Counted from the first letter of the stretch, positions 8,993 through 18,335 are shown. The stretch is DNA of 64,000 nucleotides from Methylobacter sp. S3L5C (GCF_022788635.1 NZ_CP076024.1:3100001-3164000); one strand, 5' to 3'. Numbers and translations are program-made. Notes: generated from the sequence alone by a model not told the origin.

Positions 8993-11104
8993 ATGGTTGC
9001 TGTTAAAAAAAGAAATATTATTGAAAATGTATTGCACGGCTATCGTGATGGCCATAAATTGCTCGCAAGTTCATCAAAAATCGATGAATCATCCACAACA
9101 ATAATGGCACGTATGAGTGATATGCACCCTAGGGCGCTAAATAGCTCATCTTCATACATTAGTGCTTATCCCTTGAAGAAAGCAAGCAAATACGTTATCG
9201 CCAGGACTTGGCCTGCGAATGAAATGCGTCGGCCAGGATGTGTATGGACGCATTCGCTATTAGTAGATTATGCAACTATCGCAAAAATCGATGATATTAC
9301 AAAATTATTTGATCTTTTGAGACGGCCACAAGATAGCCATTTCGAGTCCTATCATCAACCGACAGATATTACAGATATTATTCAAGTAGATTCGCTATAT
9401 GTTATGCCACAAAGGCTTGAAAGTACGAATATTGAGGATTTTAGGGAAGCTATAACTACACTCTATGGTCGTGATGAGAACAGGACTTTACTGGCTGCAC
9501 ATTGCGATGAACGAATTGATGAAGCTATTGTAATTGCAATCTGGAACCAAATGCCGCCCCGGTTGCGTCGAGATTTTGTAGTCTGTACAGCCGCAAACCT
9601 TCAGTCAAATATGCCAGAGGCGGAAATTTATCTTTTGTTTTGCAGAGACTCCGATATAGAAAGAGTACAAGCAATTCAAAAATCACCTGTCCAAGTCGAT
9701 GATTCTATAAATTTTTTAGCGTTTGATGCATTGCATGCAAATAGATCATCACTAAGATCATTTCTTGCCCGTTATATAGTAGATGCTGAATATCCCCGAA
9801 AATCGGTCTTAAAGTTGGTACGTGTTGCTTCAAACCTTTTTTTGGAAGACATCAGAATCGGGCTTAGAAGTGCAGCAGCTGAAATCGTGTCGTCGTTTTC
9901 CAGTCCAAATGATTGCAAACTATTAAAGAAAGACCTTCTAACAGGAGAGTTCTTCGTTAACTCAAATAACAAATTGCTAGAACATGCTATCCCACTTATA
10001 GTATCGGAGATTCTGCCTTTGCTGGGGCCGCTTACTGAGTTCGATGTTACTGCAATAGATAGCTTTTTGAATTTGGTAGTCAACAACAATCAGTTCTTGC
10101 TCAACAATGTTGTGGATATATGTGAGAGCTATAATAGCGATACCTTCGGGGCGCTTGTTATACAAAGAATAGCGGAAATATTGCCAACGGAAGTTGTCGC
10201 AGGGATTTGCGCGAACGCGGGAGCGAAATTCAAGTTGGCATCATGGAAACCTGAATTGCTAACCCATAGGAGTTTTTGGACATCCCTTAACTCTAAACCC
10301 ACAGAGATAGAATGGAGTTTACTTAACATTAGGGGGCAGATAAAAAAGCTTCTTTTAGATTTTCTAAATGCAAGGATGTTCGAGGCGCTTTGTGAATTAG
10401 TTATTAAGCAACCATCATTTTTCACATCAATCCTGGTTCTTGAATTGGGTCGATTTGATAGTGATACACAACTAGCTATTTTCGCTGCACTGAGAAATTA
10501 TCGATTTGAACTCATAGCAGCTATGTCCTCGGCACGTCCAATGTCAGTACAAGTTGTTGAGTCATTAGCCAAAGATATCTTCTTACATCAATATCCCGAG
10601 CCTAGGCCAATAGCATGGCAAGCATTGCTTGTCATGCTGCAAAATGATGGGATAGCTGCTTCACCTTTTCTATCGTATGTTTTGTTTTTAACGGCAAAAA
10701 ATGCAGATTTAAAAAGCGCAAAAGACTTATATACTTACTCTTTTCAATCACTTCATAACTTACTGACAGAAGGACATAAACCAGAGTTGGAGGACATTCG
10801 CTCAAGAGTTCTTCGTGACTTCTCCGCAATAAGTTACGGAAATGATTGGGATTTATGCGGGCGTATTCGTGGTGCTCTTGCAAGACATTTTGTCAGCGCC
10901 GTAGATGTTGACGAACAGTTTTTGCGATGTGCGAAAGATATTCTGACGCTCACAGCCTTAGTTAGATCAATGGCAGAGACGCCAAAAGGCAGAAGTTGGC
11001 TGAAATTGCTGCTCAAGGCAAACATAAAAAAAGATATTCTTTTAACTGAAAGGGAGGTTTCAGTTATGGAAGCGGCAATTGCTGAGACTCGTAGATTTTT
11101 TTGA
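8993..11104 (+). CDS. GAP1 (GTPase-associated protein 1) of ternary conflict system
   Basis: The 703-residue protein opens with the GAP1 N-terminal signature: LHGYRDGHKLLASSSKID (about residues 10-28), SDMHPRALNSSSSYISAYPL, then RTWPANEMRRPGCVWTHSLL (about 74-93). The middle (about 150-260) and the long helical C-terminal part follow the GAP1 N-M-C plan. GAP1 is the hallmark partner of paired GTPases in predicted prokaryotic conflict systems; its biochemical activity is not established. ATG 8993 is chosen because it lies just after the upstream stop and directly before the conserved block; a GTG at 8960 would add 11 residues overlapping the GTPase gene. It is the last gene of the operon and a large hairpin follows at 11201-11246. 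Confidence 0.8.
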   Translation: MVAVKKRNIIENVLHGYRDGHKLLASSSKIDESSTTIMARMSDMHPRALNSSSSYISAYPLKKASKYVIARTWPANEMRRPGCVWTHSLLVDYATIAKIDDITKLFDLLRRPQDSHFESYHQPTDITDIIQVDSLYVMPQRLESTNIEDFREAITTLYGRDENRTLLAAHCDERIDEAIVIAIWNQMPPRLRRDFVVCTAANLQSNMPEAEIYLLFCRDSDIERVQAIQKSPVQVDDSINFLAFDALHANRSSLRSFLARYIVDAEYPRKSVLKLVRVASNLFLEDIRIGLRSAAAEIVSSFSSPNDCKLLKKDLLTGEFFVNSNNKLLEHAIPLIVSEILPLLGPLTEFDVTAIDSFLNLVVNNNQFLLNNVVDICESYNSDTFGALVIQRIAEILPTEVVAGICANAGAKFKLASWKPELLTHRSFWTSLNSKPTEIEWSLLNIRGQIKKLLLDFLNARMFEALCELVIKQPSFFTSILVLELGRFDSDTQLAIFAALRNYRFELIAAMSSARPMSVQVVESLAKDIFLHQYPEPRPIAWQALLVMLQNDGIAASPFLSYVLFLTAKNADLKSAKDLYTYSFQSLHNLLTEGHKPELEDIRSRVLRDFSAISYGNDWDLCGRIRGALARHFVSAVDVDEQFLRCAKDILTLTALVRSMAETPKGRSWLKLLLKANIKKDILLTEREVSVMEAAIAETRRFF

Positions 11105-11200
11105 GCAATGGCTTATCTCGGAATGTTAATATGTACTTGTAAAAAGAGCTTGGAAAATTTGCCAGATTTACAAAAAATATGTTCGTATGGCAGGTAATTT

Positions 11201-11246
11201 GATCGGGTGGAGATAACGGGCGCAATCCCATTATTTCCGCCCGATC
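11201..11246. repeat. Large stem-loop after the GTPase conflict operon
   Basis: Positions 11201-11216 (GATCGGGTGGAGATAA) pair with 11231-11246 (TTATTTCCGCCCGATC) at 14 of 16 positions, around a 14-nt loop. No T-run follows, so it is not a classic terminator. It could be a repeat-element end or a 3-prime RNA-stabilising hairpin. Confidence 0.6.
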
Positions 11247-11311
11247 GCCATGCTATTTTCGTTGTTTCCTAAGCTCCAACTTGAAAATCCGCAACAGGGT
11301 TTTATCACTTA

Positions 11312-11692
11312 ATGTCTAAATTTTATGAAATAGAACCAAATCTGGAAAACTACTGGCGTTCAATCATTCTGTTTGGCCGTAATGTTGCGTCGTATAAATT
11401 TGCCTTAGCCAAAGCACTCTATGATTTAAAAGATAGCGGTGATTCTGTTATTAGCCTGGAACAATTGGCGGTGCCGTTTTCCAGACATATTGCCGAACAT
11501 TTGGTTATTTGTGATAAACAAATTACTTCGGCAAGTAGTAAGTTTCTGGATGGCTGTCGGGATTTTAATGCCAAGCAAATCAATCAGGATGCTTTGATTG
11601 ATTTAACCGTTCAGTTGGGTTTTAACAATGTGCTGGATGCCTTTCATAATGTCCATAATATAGTGGATCCCGAAATCCGGACAATAGTTTAA
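11312..11692 (+). pseudogene. Truncated gene, N-terminal part of a possible HNH endonuclease family protein
   Basis: The 126-residue frame begins with ENYWRSIILFGRNVASYKFA, which I associate with the N-terminus of a family of larger HNH-type endonucleases (roughly 300 residues or more). The fragment stops after a helical region (LGFNNVLDAFHNVHNIVD) with no catalytic HNH motif. Debris of an IS1182-type transposase lies just downstream, so the 3-prime end was probably lost to insertion or deletion. The attribution rests on memory of the family N-terminus; it may instead be an independent small protein. Confidence 0.45.
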
Positions 11693-11918
11693 GCTATAGC
11701 CTGTCATGAAAAGAGAGGTCGATAATGAGCCAGACTGTGTGAAAACTCCAATTTATGCAAGATATGGCCTTCATAAGACTATCTGCCAAGTTCTGGGGGT
11801 ACTATTTGTCGACTATTTTGTGTGTGGTTTTTATCCTGTAAAAACTAAAAGTGCAATTCAGCGCTGATAAAGACAAAAATCCTGTTGAAGAATTCCTTTC
11901 TGCGACTAAAGAAGGCTT

Positions 11919-12330
11919 TTATGCCTTCAAAGCCTCTATGAGAGCCGCAGTGCCCATGATATTCATGACTCGCTTCAAATTATAGGCAAGCACATGTAAG
12001 CTCATTTCTGCACTAACCTTATCTAATGTTCGCATTTGGAAGTGCGTGTAACCCATCCAGAGCTTAAGCGTTCCAAAAGGATGCTCTACAGTTTCTCGCC
12101 TGACTTTCATCATTTCCGGTGCTTGGTTAATGCGTTTTTCTAAAGCATCTACTACGGCTTCATGTTCCCAGCGACTAATGCGCCGATTGACACCGGTGGT
12201 ACATTGCGGTTTCATGGTACATTTAACACAGGAAGAAGACCAATAACGCCGCATGGTTTTACCTTTGTCCAGTGAATTATAGCGGAAGATTGCCCGCTCA
12301 CCAGCAATAAAAAAACAGGCTATCGATTTT
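11919..12330 (-). mobile_element. IS1182-family transposase remnant (C-terminal part)
   Basis: The minus-strand frame ends at 11919 and carries the C-terminal hallmarks of IS1182-type transposases: RRISRWEHEAVVDALEKRI, then RRETVEHPFGTLKLWMGYTHF and EMSLHVLAYNLKRVMNIMG. The frame continues upstream (GERAIFRYNSLDKGKTMRRY) to about 12330-12360, where it meets a stop. Most of the N-terminal half and both ends of the IS are missing. It separates the conflict operon from the transfer operon. Confidence 0.8.
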
Positions 12331-12484
12331 AAGGCTATAGGGGTGTCAATATAACCGAATTACGCAGGACTTTTGGGATTTATTTTCATCATAAACTGGT
12401 ACAAAAGGTGTGCATCAGTTTTTATATGGCAGTTAATTAGTTACTGTTATGCCATTTGTTGACTGATTTTTATGGGATACATAA

Positions 12485-15271
12485 CTACGGGCCCATGCTC
12501 CAGCCTTCGAGTTCTGCCTGCCGTTTGACACTCGGTGCGTCCAGTCCGGTCATGCGGCCTTGGGTACGGGTTAATGTATCCAGGCGGTTGCTGGTTGCAG
12601 CTCCGTATTTTTGGGGATTCAATCGGCTGCCCGTACCGGTCAATTGATCAAGATTGAGCAGGGCAGCGGCGTTTCCTGCGGTGGGCAAATGGTCGGTTTC
12701 TGCGAGAATGCCCAACCATTCATCGAGATTAACCCGGCTCCAGTCAACTTTATCCAGATCAGACACCAAGATACCAGTACAGACGGGGCTTTCAGGTGTG
12801 CCAAAATCAATGCCTAATTGCGGCTTGATTTGTTCATTTAGTATGCGTGCCAGCGGCGAGTTATAGCAGCAGTAGCTTTCCTTACGGATCAGACAGAGTC
12901 CAGTGATCGGTTCCTTACTGGCACAGAAGGTCCCCAAGTCTTTACAGACTTTCAGTTGTTTTTTGGCAGCCAATTCGTATTCCGGCATTTCGCATGACCA
13001 GATCATCTGGATAACCATGATCACGATCATCACTACCGTGTAGGCTGCCATCAGGGTACTGAGCATTTCACCGGCAAGCGCAGCACCACCGCCAAGTTCG
13101 ACACCGCCCGATTGCGCGGCCGGCGTCAGGTTGCCCATCGCATCAAACGCCACCTGACCGCCGGCACTGAACAAGGCATTGCCGGCGGCTTCCCCAAAAG
13201 TACTACCGATCCATTCGGCCACCGAAGTCATCAGTTCGCCTTTCAGTGAGTCCAGCAAACCTTGTTCCGCGACATCGCTGACACTGAGCATATCCGAGCC
13301 GACCAAAGCGTTAACATTCGAGGAAAAATCTGCCTGTACACTGTTCCAGGCATCACCCGCCATAGTCAAAGGCGTGCGCATCGTTTCCCAAGCACCCCTC
13401 ACTGCAAAAGTGCTATCCATGCGCATCACTGCATTATCCAGTTGACTGGTGGCCACTAATAAATCGATATACTGACCCAGTCCCATACTACCAGACGGTG
13501 CTTGACAACAATCGACCAGTGTTACTACGCCCCCGACGATTTTACAACTAGCATCTTTACCTTTAAACACTTGGCAGGTACCAGGATCTTTTTGTTGCAG
13601 GCCGGTATTGGCATAATCACAGGTCATATCCATTGCCATTTGCTGGGCGGTATTGAGTAAAGCGACTGCCTTGGTGAAATCCTGGCTCTGGGTACGATTG
13701 ACGGTGATACAGTCTTCACCCATGCAGCGAATCGGTCCTGAGCATTGTTGTTGCGTGCTGCTTTGAATGCCGGGAATGCCGACTTGCTGGCCACAGTCAT
13801 AGGTATCCACGCTATCCCAGCAAGTACCTGACGTCAGGGTATCGAGGCATTGGCTTTTAATGAAGGCACAACCCTGGTTTTCCAACGCGGAGCAGTTGGT
13901 GGTCGGCGTTCCAGAAACAGGCGGCGTCAGACAGTGGGTACCCGCAGTGTCGGTCCAGCATTGTCCGGTACTGTTGAGATCGCATTGGCCTGTCGCAGTG
14001 ATGTTCATACAGGTATTTGTAATACCTGTGGAACCGGCCACCGGGGCAGGGCGCAGGGCAGTGTCACAGATCATGATTTGTGACACCGGATCGAGATAAC
14101 ACCCCGAGCCATTGGCCGGATCATTGCTACAACCAAGTTGGCTGCCTGCTTGGCAAATGCCGTCGGTGATTGCATTGGCAAGATTTTGGCAGTTCGGGCC
14201 GCTCCAGCTCCATTGATCCCGAGTTATTAGTTTGGATACATCATAGTGAAGTCGGATACGGGCATAGCCTTCACCCTGGTCGCCGACGAGCGTATCTTGT
14301 CGGAAGACCTTATTGCCGGTGCTGTTAAATACCGACGTGATATCGGTATTGGGATGATCCACCCAGTTTTTACTGAGTTCACAAGCGCCACCCCAACCGG
14401 TTGACCCGGTATAAATCAGGTTGCCGCCATAAAAAACCCGGGCATGATCGTCGAACTCGACATCGGCAAGGGTCGCACTGATAATCGCTTCCGGATGCAA
14501 TACGTTATAAGTGACCTGCCAGGTAAAAACTGCGCAGCCTGCCGACCAGTAATTGTCGCCGACTACACCAACATACAGATCCATGCACCCCGGCCCGCAA
14601 TTTGATAAGCCGCCGTTACCCGAGACATAAGTCAGCAAGGGGGCGACAGTAACTTGATGGCTTGCGGTGCAACTTTGCGGTACCGTCGATTGGCGCAGGC
14701 ATAACTGATAGTCAGGTACATGTACTGTATGGCTGGTCGCGGTTTGAGTGGTCGTGGTGGTACAGTCTGAAAACGACTGTGCCCAGGGCGTAAAATTGGC
14801 AAACACCTGATCGCCGCTTTTCCAAAGCGTATCATTTTGTAAATCCGGATGCGATTGGTGGGCATTGTTGATCAGCGTGCGATAAGCTTCTCCGGTAGCA
14901 CTGGTTTCGCCGTTCAGTGTGGTTTGGGCATTGAGTCCTGCGGCCATCGTGCCGGGATTATTGCCATACAAACTGGTTATGTTGGCAGTGGTACTATTAC
15001 TGCTGGCCGAATCCGGAAACAGCGTGTTGATAGTGATCGCGCTTTGCTGAGATGTACCGGGATTTAGGGTTATGACGCCACTACCGGCATCCACTGGGAA
15101 CTGAAAACTACCCAGAATTTGGTGTCCGGTTTGCTGCCCGTCATTACCTGCCGTCTGCATGGCATCGGCCCAGACTACAGCGAACGGTGTCCAGGCCATA
15201 GCGATGCTCAATATCATGGCCAGACTGCGGGTGAAGCGCACATGACCGTCAAAAAATGCGCCCAGTTCCAT
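12485..15271 (-). CDS. traN: Mating-pair stabilisation protein TraN
   Basis: The 928-residue product is a cysteine-rich outer-membrane protein of the F-type transfer system that stabilises mating pairs in recipient contact. A signal peptide is visible at about residues 15-36 (SLAMILSIAMAWTPFAVVWA). Dozens of cysteines run through the middle (for example CTDTAGTHC-like repeats around 440-560), with a hydrophobic stretch near 735-760 (AAYTVVMIVIMVIQMIWSCE). The length is above that of F TraN (about 600) and close to the large TraN of SXT/IncA/C elements. The start codon follows the traU stop directly (TAG then ATG), so translation is probably coupled. It is the last gene of the transfer operon; beyond it lies the cargo block. 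Confidence 0.88.
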   Translation of the reverse strand: MELGAFFDGHVRFTRSLAMILSIAMAWTPFAVVWADAMQTAGNDGQQTGHQILGSFQFPVDAGSGVITLNPGTSQQSAITINTLFPDSASSNSTTANITSLYGNNPGTMAAGLNAQTTLNGETSATGEAYRTLINNAHQSHPDLQNDTLWKSGDQVFANFTPWAQSFSDCTTTTTQTATSHTVHVPDYQLCLRQSTVPQSCTASHQVTVAPLLTYVSGNGGLSNCGPGCMDLYVGVVGDNYWSAGCAVFTWQVTYNVLHPEAIISATLADVEFDDHARVFYGGNLIYTGSTGWGGACELSKNWVDHPNTDITSVFNSTGNKVFRQDTLVGDQGEGYARIRLHYDVSKLITRDQWSWSGPNCQNLANAITDGICQAGSQLGCSNDPANGSGCYLDPVSQIMICDTALRPAPVAGSTGITNTCMNITATGQCDLNSTGQCWTDTAGTHCLTPPVSGTPTTNCSALENQGCAFIKSQCLDTLTSGTCWDSVDTYDCGQQVGIPGIQSSTQQQCSGPIRCMGEDCITVNRTQSQDFTKAVALLNTAQQMAMDMTCDYANTGLQQKDPGTCQVFKGKDASCKIVGGVVTLVDCCQAPSGSMGLGQYIDLLVATSQLDNAVMRMDSTFAVRGAWETMRTPLTMAGDAWNSVQADFSSNVNALVGSDMLSVSDVAEQGLLDSLKGELMTSVAEWIGSTFGEAAGNALFSAGGQVAFDAMGNLTPAAQSGGVELGGGAALAGEMLSTLMAAYTVVMIVIMVIQMIWSCEMPEYELAAKKQLKVCKDLGTFCASKEPITGLCLIRKESYCCYNSPLARILNEQIKPQLGIDFGTPESPVCTGILVSDLDKVDWSRVNLDEWLGILAETDHLPTAGNAAALLNLDQLTGTGSRLNPQKYGAATSNRLDTLTRTQGRMTGLDAPSVKRQAELEGWSMGP

Positions 15272-16306
15272 CTACAGTCCTACACAACAATCTTGCCAGC
15301 GCCAAAGGATATAAAGATGATCTTCACCTGGCCCCGGATAACTGCGACCGGCACCCCAGGTAAAGGTGGTTTCGCCGATGGCATGATTGGAGTCGGTTTC
15401 CGCCACCGGATAAAACAGACTGAGTCGGTATTGTGATTTGGGAATAAACGGATAAATCATCCCACCACATAAGGCATCGTTTCCGGCGGTTTTCCAGGCT
15501 AGCCCTCGGCGATGCAAGGCTGCCGTTGCGCGGGTTGCCAATAAACTGGTAATGCGCGGATCGGTGCCGTAACTGGTTGGTGAAATACCGGACAAGGGAT
15601 AGAGGTGGCCCCACGCTCCGGCACACCAGAACAAGGCGTCGATTGGCTTGCCGGTAGCCGCAGCCGCCGCATCGGCGACACAAGCAGCAATCGCTGCCGG
15701 ATTGGCAAACAACGCCGTTTCCGGACTGGTGAAAAAGGCCAGCAAATCGCTGTTCCAGGTGGGATCGAGTTCCGAGACATACAGCAGATCAAAATCCCGA
15801 TAGCCGTCGGCGTTACAGCGGTCATCCCAAAACAGATCCAACATAATGGTAAGCGGAAAGGCGAAGTAATGGTAATTGAAAAACGACATCTCGCTGGCAT
15901 CAAAATCCGCCTTGCCGGTAGTGGCGATCAAACGCACTTGTGACGCGCTAAAGGTTATGCCGCCCAAGGCTGGTGAGCACCAAGGGTTTCTGACCACTTC
16001 GATCAATCGTGCCGGATTCCACAAGCCCACAGTCATTCCCAATTGTGGCAGCCCCAGTGGGTCGTTGCAAAAGCAGAATTTCTGGTCAGTAGCGATAGAA
16101 GGGACATTGCCGCCGCCTAACGACGCACCGGCGGCACGAATAGGAAATAAACAGTTCCAGCAAATATCGCTGACCAGTTTTCCTGACCACAGTTCGGCAT
16201 CGGCGCATAGCGGATCAATAGATTTGTTGACTGTTTCAGCATGACAGACGACAGCCAGATTTAGCAAAACCCATAATAATAGCCCCTTAGAAAGCATCCG
16301 ATTCAT
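15272..16306 (-). CDS. traU: Conjugal transfer pilus assembly protein TraU
   Basis: The 344-residue protein has an N-terminal signal peptide (about 1-23, LLLWVLLNLAVVCHA) and the conserved TraU body with many cysteines (CWNCLFPIRAAG, FCFCNDPLGLPQLGM, GLWNPARLIEVVRNPWCSP). TraU is a periplasmic factor for DNA transfer and mating-pair formation in F-type systems. Its disulfides are probably handled by the DsbC-like protein encoded upstream in the same operon. The start overlaps the traW stop by 4 bp and the stop abuts traN. The identification is firm from motif order and position. Confidence 0.92.
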   Translation of the reverse strand: MNRMLSKGLLLWVLLNLAVVCHAETVNKSIDPLCADAELWSGKLVSDICWNCLFPIRAAGASLGGGNVPSIATDQKFCFCNDPLGLPQLGMTVGLWNPARLIEVVRNPWCSPALGGITFSASQVRLIATTGKADFDASEMSFFNYHYFAFPLTIMLDLFWDDRCNADGYRDFDLLYVSELDPTWNSDLLAFFTSPETALFANPAAIAACVADAAAAATGKPIDALFWCAGAWGHLYPLSGISPTSYGTDPRITSLLATRATAALHRRGLAWKTAGNDALCGGMIYPFIPKSQYRLSLFYPVAETDSNHAIGETTFTWGAGRSYPGPGEDHLYILWRWQDCCVGL

Positions 16307-17478
16307 GACGGTTCACCGGTCGCCGCAGAAATAATCACTTTTCGTTCCCGTATCACCACCCGGTTGCCGGACTGTTCCACCAGTGTTGGTGTTTTTTGTA
16401 ACTGAAAGCGCTGCCGTACATCAGGGGTCAGTAAATACACCGGTGCATTCAGAACCGTTTCCAGTGCTTTCAAGCCTTCCCAACCGTCTTGGCGAGACAG
16501 AGATGTTGCCAGATACAACATCCGTGCTTTCTTGTCCCGGCAGGATAACTTCCGGACAGTATCAATCTGGGCTTTTTGGGTGGCATCGAAGATAAACAAA
16601 CACAGGTCAAAAGCCATCTTGTCCAAGGGATTGACTGTTTGTCCGGCCTGGATAATAAGCTTGCCATTCGAGGCGATAAGATCGCGTGGCGCGGTGACAG
16701 TCAGATCAATCATTCGATCCCGATCTTCTTGAGCGACGGGCAATACTTCAAACCGGTGCTGTTCCCAAAAGCGGACAAGGGCCTGTCGTTGTTTCTGCGG
16801 CCAATTGATTGCCGCCAGACGGCGTTTGATTTCTTCGAGCAGATCAATTTCGGCAATCTCATATACTTCGCCGAAACGCCCCAGATCGCCTTGCCGACCA
16901 GCCTCCTGACGGGATTTTAACCACGCCAGACTGGTCACGCCCTTAACGCGGAGACGGGTTTTATCATGATCTTCTACCACAATCTCGGGCACGGTGGTCA
17001 CCGCCCATTTCTGGAAACGGGTGGGATCAATGACAATATTGGGCACCGGTTCGATGTCTTTCAATAATACCTTCAGTTCAGCGAACAGATCCGGTAGCTT
17101 TTGCCTTGGCCTGGGGCCGCGCAGGACCAGTAATACGTCATCCTGCCCCGAAGCTTCTTCAAAAATACCTTTGAGCACCGACTTGCCCAGCGAGAACGAC
17201 ACAAACATCACCCGTAACGGTTTGGACTTATCATTATTCAGCGGTTTTTGGGTGTCGGATAGCGTATTCAAGATAACAGGCTTGGAGGCGTTGACGATGT
17301 CTGATGCTTGCCGCTGGGCATCAGCTTGATAGGGATTACTGTTCAACCAGTCTGGCCGTGATTGTCCTGCCAGATTATTGAGGATGTGTTGGGAGCGGGT
17401 GAACCACTCCTCTTCGGCATGAGCGGACCACTGTCCACACAAAGCGGCGATCAGCAAAGTATTTTTAAAAAAGTGCAT
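16303..17478 (-). CDS. traW: TrbC-TraW fusion protein (F-type pilus assembly)
   Basis: The 391-residue product combines two F-type assembly proteins. After a signal peptide (about 1-20) comes a TrbC-like thioredoxin-fold segment (about 75-200: LRVMFVSFSLG, GQDDVLLVLRGPRP, PNIVIDPTRFQKWAVTTVPE). A TraW-like region follows (about 215-391: DLTVTAPRDLIASNGKLI, QTVNPLD, then PTLVEQSGNRVVIRE). In F these are separate genes; the fused form is the usual arrangement in SXT/IncA/C-type systems. ATG 17478 is preferred to TTG 17490. It overlaps the signal peptidase gene by 14 bp and traU by 4 bp. Confidence 0.85.
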   Translation of the reverse strand: MHFFKNTLLIAALCGQWSAHAEEEWFTRSQHILNNLAGQSRPDWLNSNPYQADAQRQASDIVNASKPVILNTLSDTQKPLNNDKSKPLRVMFVSFSLGKSVLKGIFEEASGQDDVLLVLRGPRPRQKLPDLFAELKVLLKDIEPVPNIVIDPTRFQKWAVTTVPEIVVEDHDKTRLRVKGVTSLAWLKSRQEAGRQGDLGRFGEVYEIAEIDLLEEIKRRLAAINWPQKQRQALVRFWEQHRFEVLPVAQEDRDRMIDLTVTAPRDLIASNGKLIIQAGQTVNPLDKMAFDLCLFIFDATQKAQIDTVRKLSCRDKKARMLYLATSLSRQDGWEGLKALETVLNAPVYLLTPDVRQRFQLQKTPTLVEQSGNRVVIRERKVIISAATGEPS

Positions 17479-17995
17479 AAGCCCTGCCAATTACCTGATA
17501 GTCGTAGACATAGCCCCAGTAACGCGAATCAAAACTTTTCGGTGCTTTACCTGTTACCCAATAAGCTCCTGCGGGTATGGTTTCGTCGCGTTTGAATGTG
17601 ACCGGCAATTTTCTGAGTTTGTCGGCCAGTGGTAAACCATCAATAATCAATGAGTCATTGATCGTGGTTTGCTGACTATCGACCTGGACGTGGTCACCGG
17701 CAACGCCGGCGGCAATTTTGATAATCACCTGGCTATCCTTAAAATACGGGGCCATGCGTTCAGCCCGAAAGGCGATCAGATCGCCCCGCCAGATATCCTT
17801 GTTGTAGGTGTCGATGATATAAATACGTTTGTCAGGTAAACAGCGGTCGACCTGATCATCACCGCCGATTAAAAACCGTTGGCCGATAGTATGTTCAACA
17901 GTCAACACTAACAACAGGATGGGTACGGCTTTAAGCAAGAATACCTTGAGTGGCATTTTAGGTTTAATGACGGGAGGAGGGGGCTTTGCTTTCAT
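17465..17995 (-). CDS. trhF: S26-family signal peptidase of the transfer system (TraF/TrhF type)
   Basis: The 176-residue protein has one N-terminal membrane segment (about 14-36, VFLLKAVPILLLVLTV) and the S26 boxes: RCLPDKRIYIID in the nucleophile position (Cys at about residue 52), VIIKIAAGVAGDHV with the general-base lysine at about 93, and SFDSRYWG as the C-terminal box. Such peptidases mature pilin or other transfer proteins. The usual serine nucleophile is replaced by cysteine. ATG 17995 has GAGGGA upstream and follows the trbI stop by 4 bp; an in-frame ATG at 18022 is possible. It sits between trbI and trbC-traW as in related elements. Confidence 0.8.
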   Translation of the reverse strand: MKAKPPPPVIKPKMPLKVFLLKAVPILLLVLTVEHTIGQRFLIGGDDQVDRCLPDKRIYIIDTYNKDIWRGDLIAFRAERMAPYFKDSQVIIKIAAGVAGDHVQVDSQQTTINDSLIIDGLPLADKLRKLPVTFKRDETIPAGAYWVTGKAPKSFDSRYWGYVYDYQVIGRAYALF

Positions 17996-17999
17996 GATC

Positions 18000-18335
18000 T
18001 TAATGTCCCTCGGGTCGAACATAGATATCGTCGGGCGCGGCCAGTACGGCCGTCGAATCCAATATCAGGTAACCGGCATCGCTTAAGCGGTTGGCCAGGC
18101 GTTGCCAGTCTTCCACCGCCCTGGTCATTTGTTCGGGTGTTGCATTTGGTGACAAGTCTCTGATTAGTCGGCTACGATCCAGTACAAAAGCCGGTGTGGA
18201 CAGACTCAAGCGTTGTAATGGTACTTTCATGAGTTGATTAACCGCCAATGCGCCACCGGCCAAGCCTGATACAAAAGCCAACAGACCCAAGGCAAACCAG
18301 AACCAGCGGGTTGACCACTCTGGTTTATTTTCCAT
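18000..18335 (-). CDS. trbI: F-type conjugative transfer protein TrbI
   Basis: The 111-residue protein has a single membrane-spanning segment (about 11-32, FWFALGLLAFVSGLAGGALA). A C-terminal region follows with TPAFVLDRSRLIRD and a final VLAAPDDIYV, which is the layout of the F-type TrbI family, thought to influence pilus retraction or outgrowth. GGGAGG lies upstream of ATG 18335. The start overlaps the traC stop by 11 bp. The family call depends mainly on position and on the conserved end of the protein. Confidence 0.7.
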   Translation of the reverse strand: MENKPEWSTRWFWFALGLLAFVSGLAGGALAVNQLMKVPLQRLSLSTPAFVLDRSRLIRDLSPNATPEQMTRAVEDWQRLANRLSDAGYLILDSTAVLAAPDDIYVRPEGH

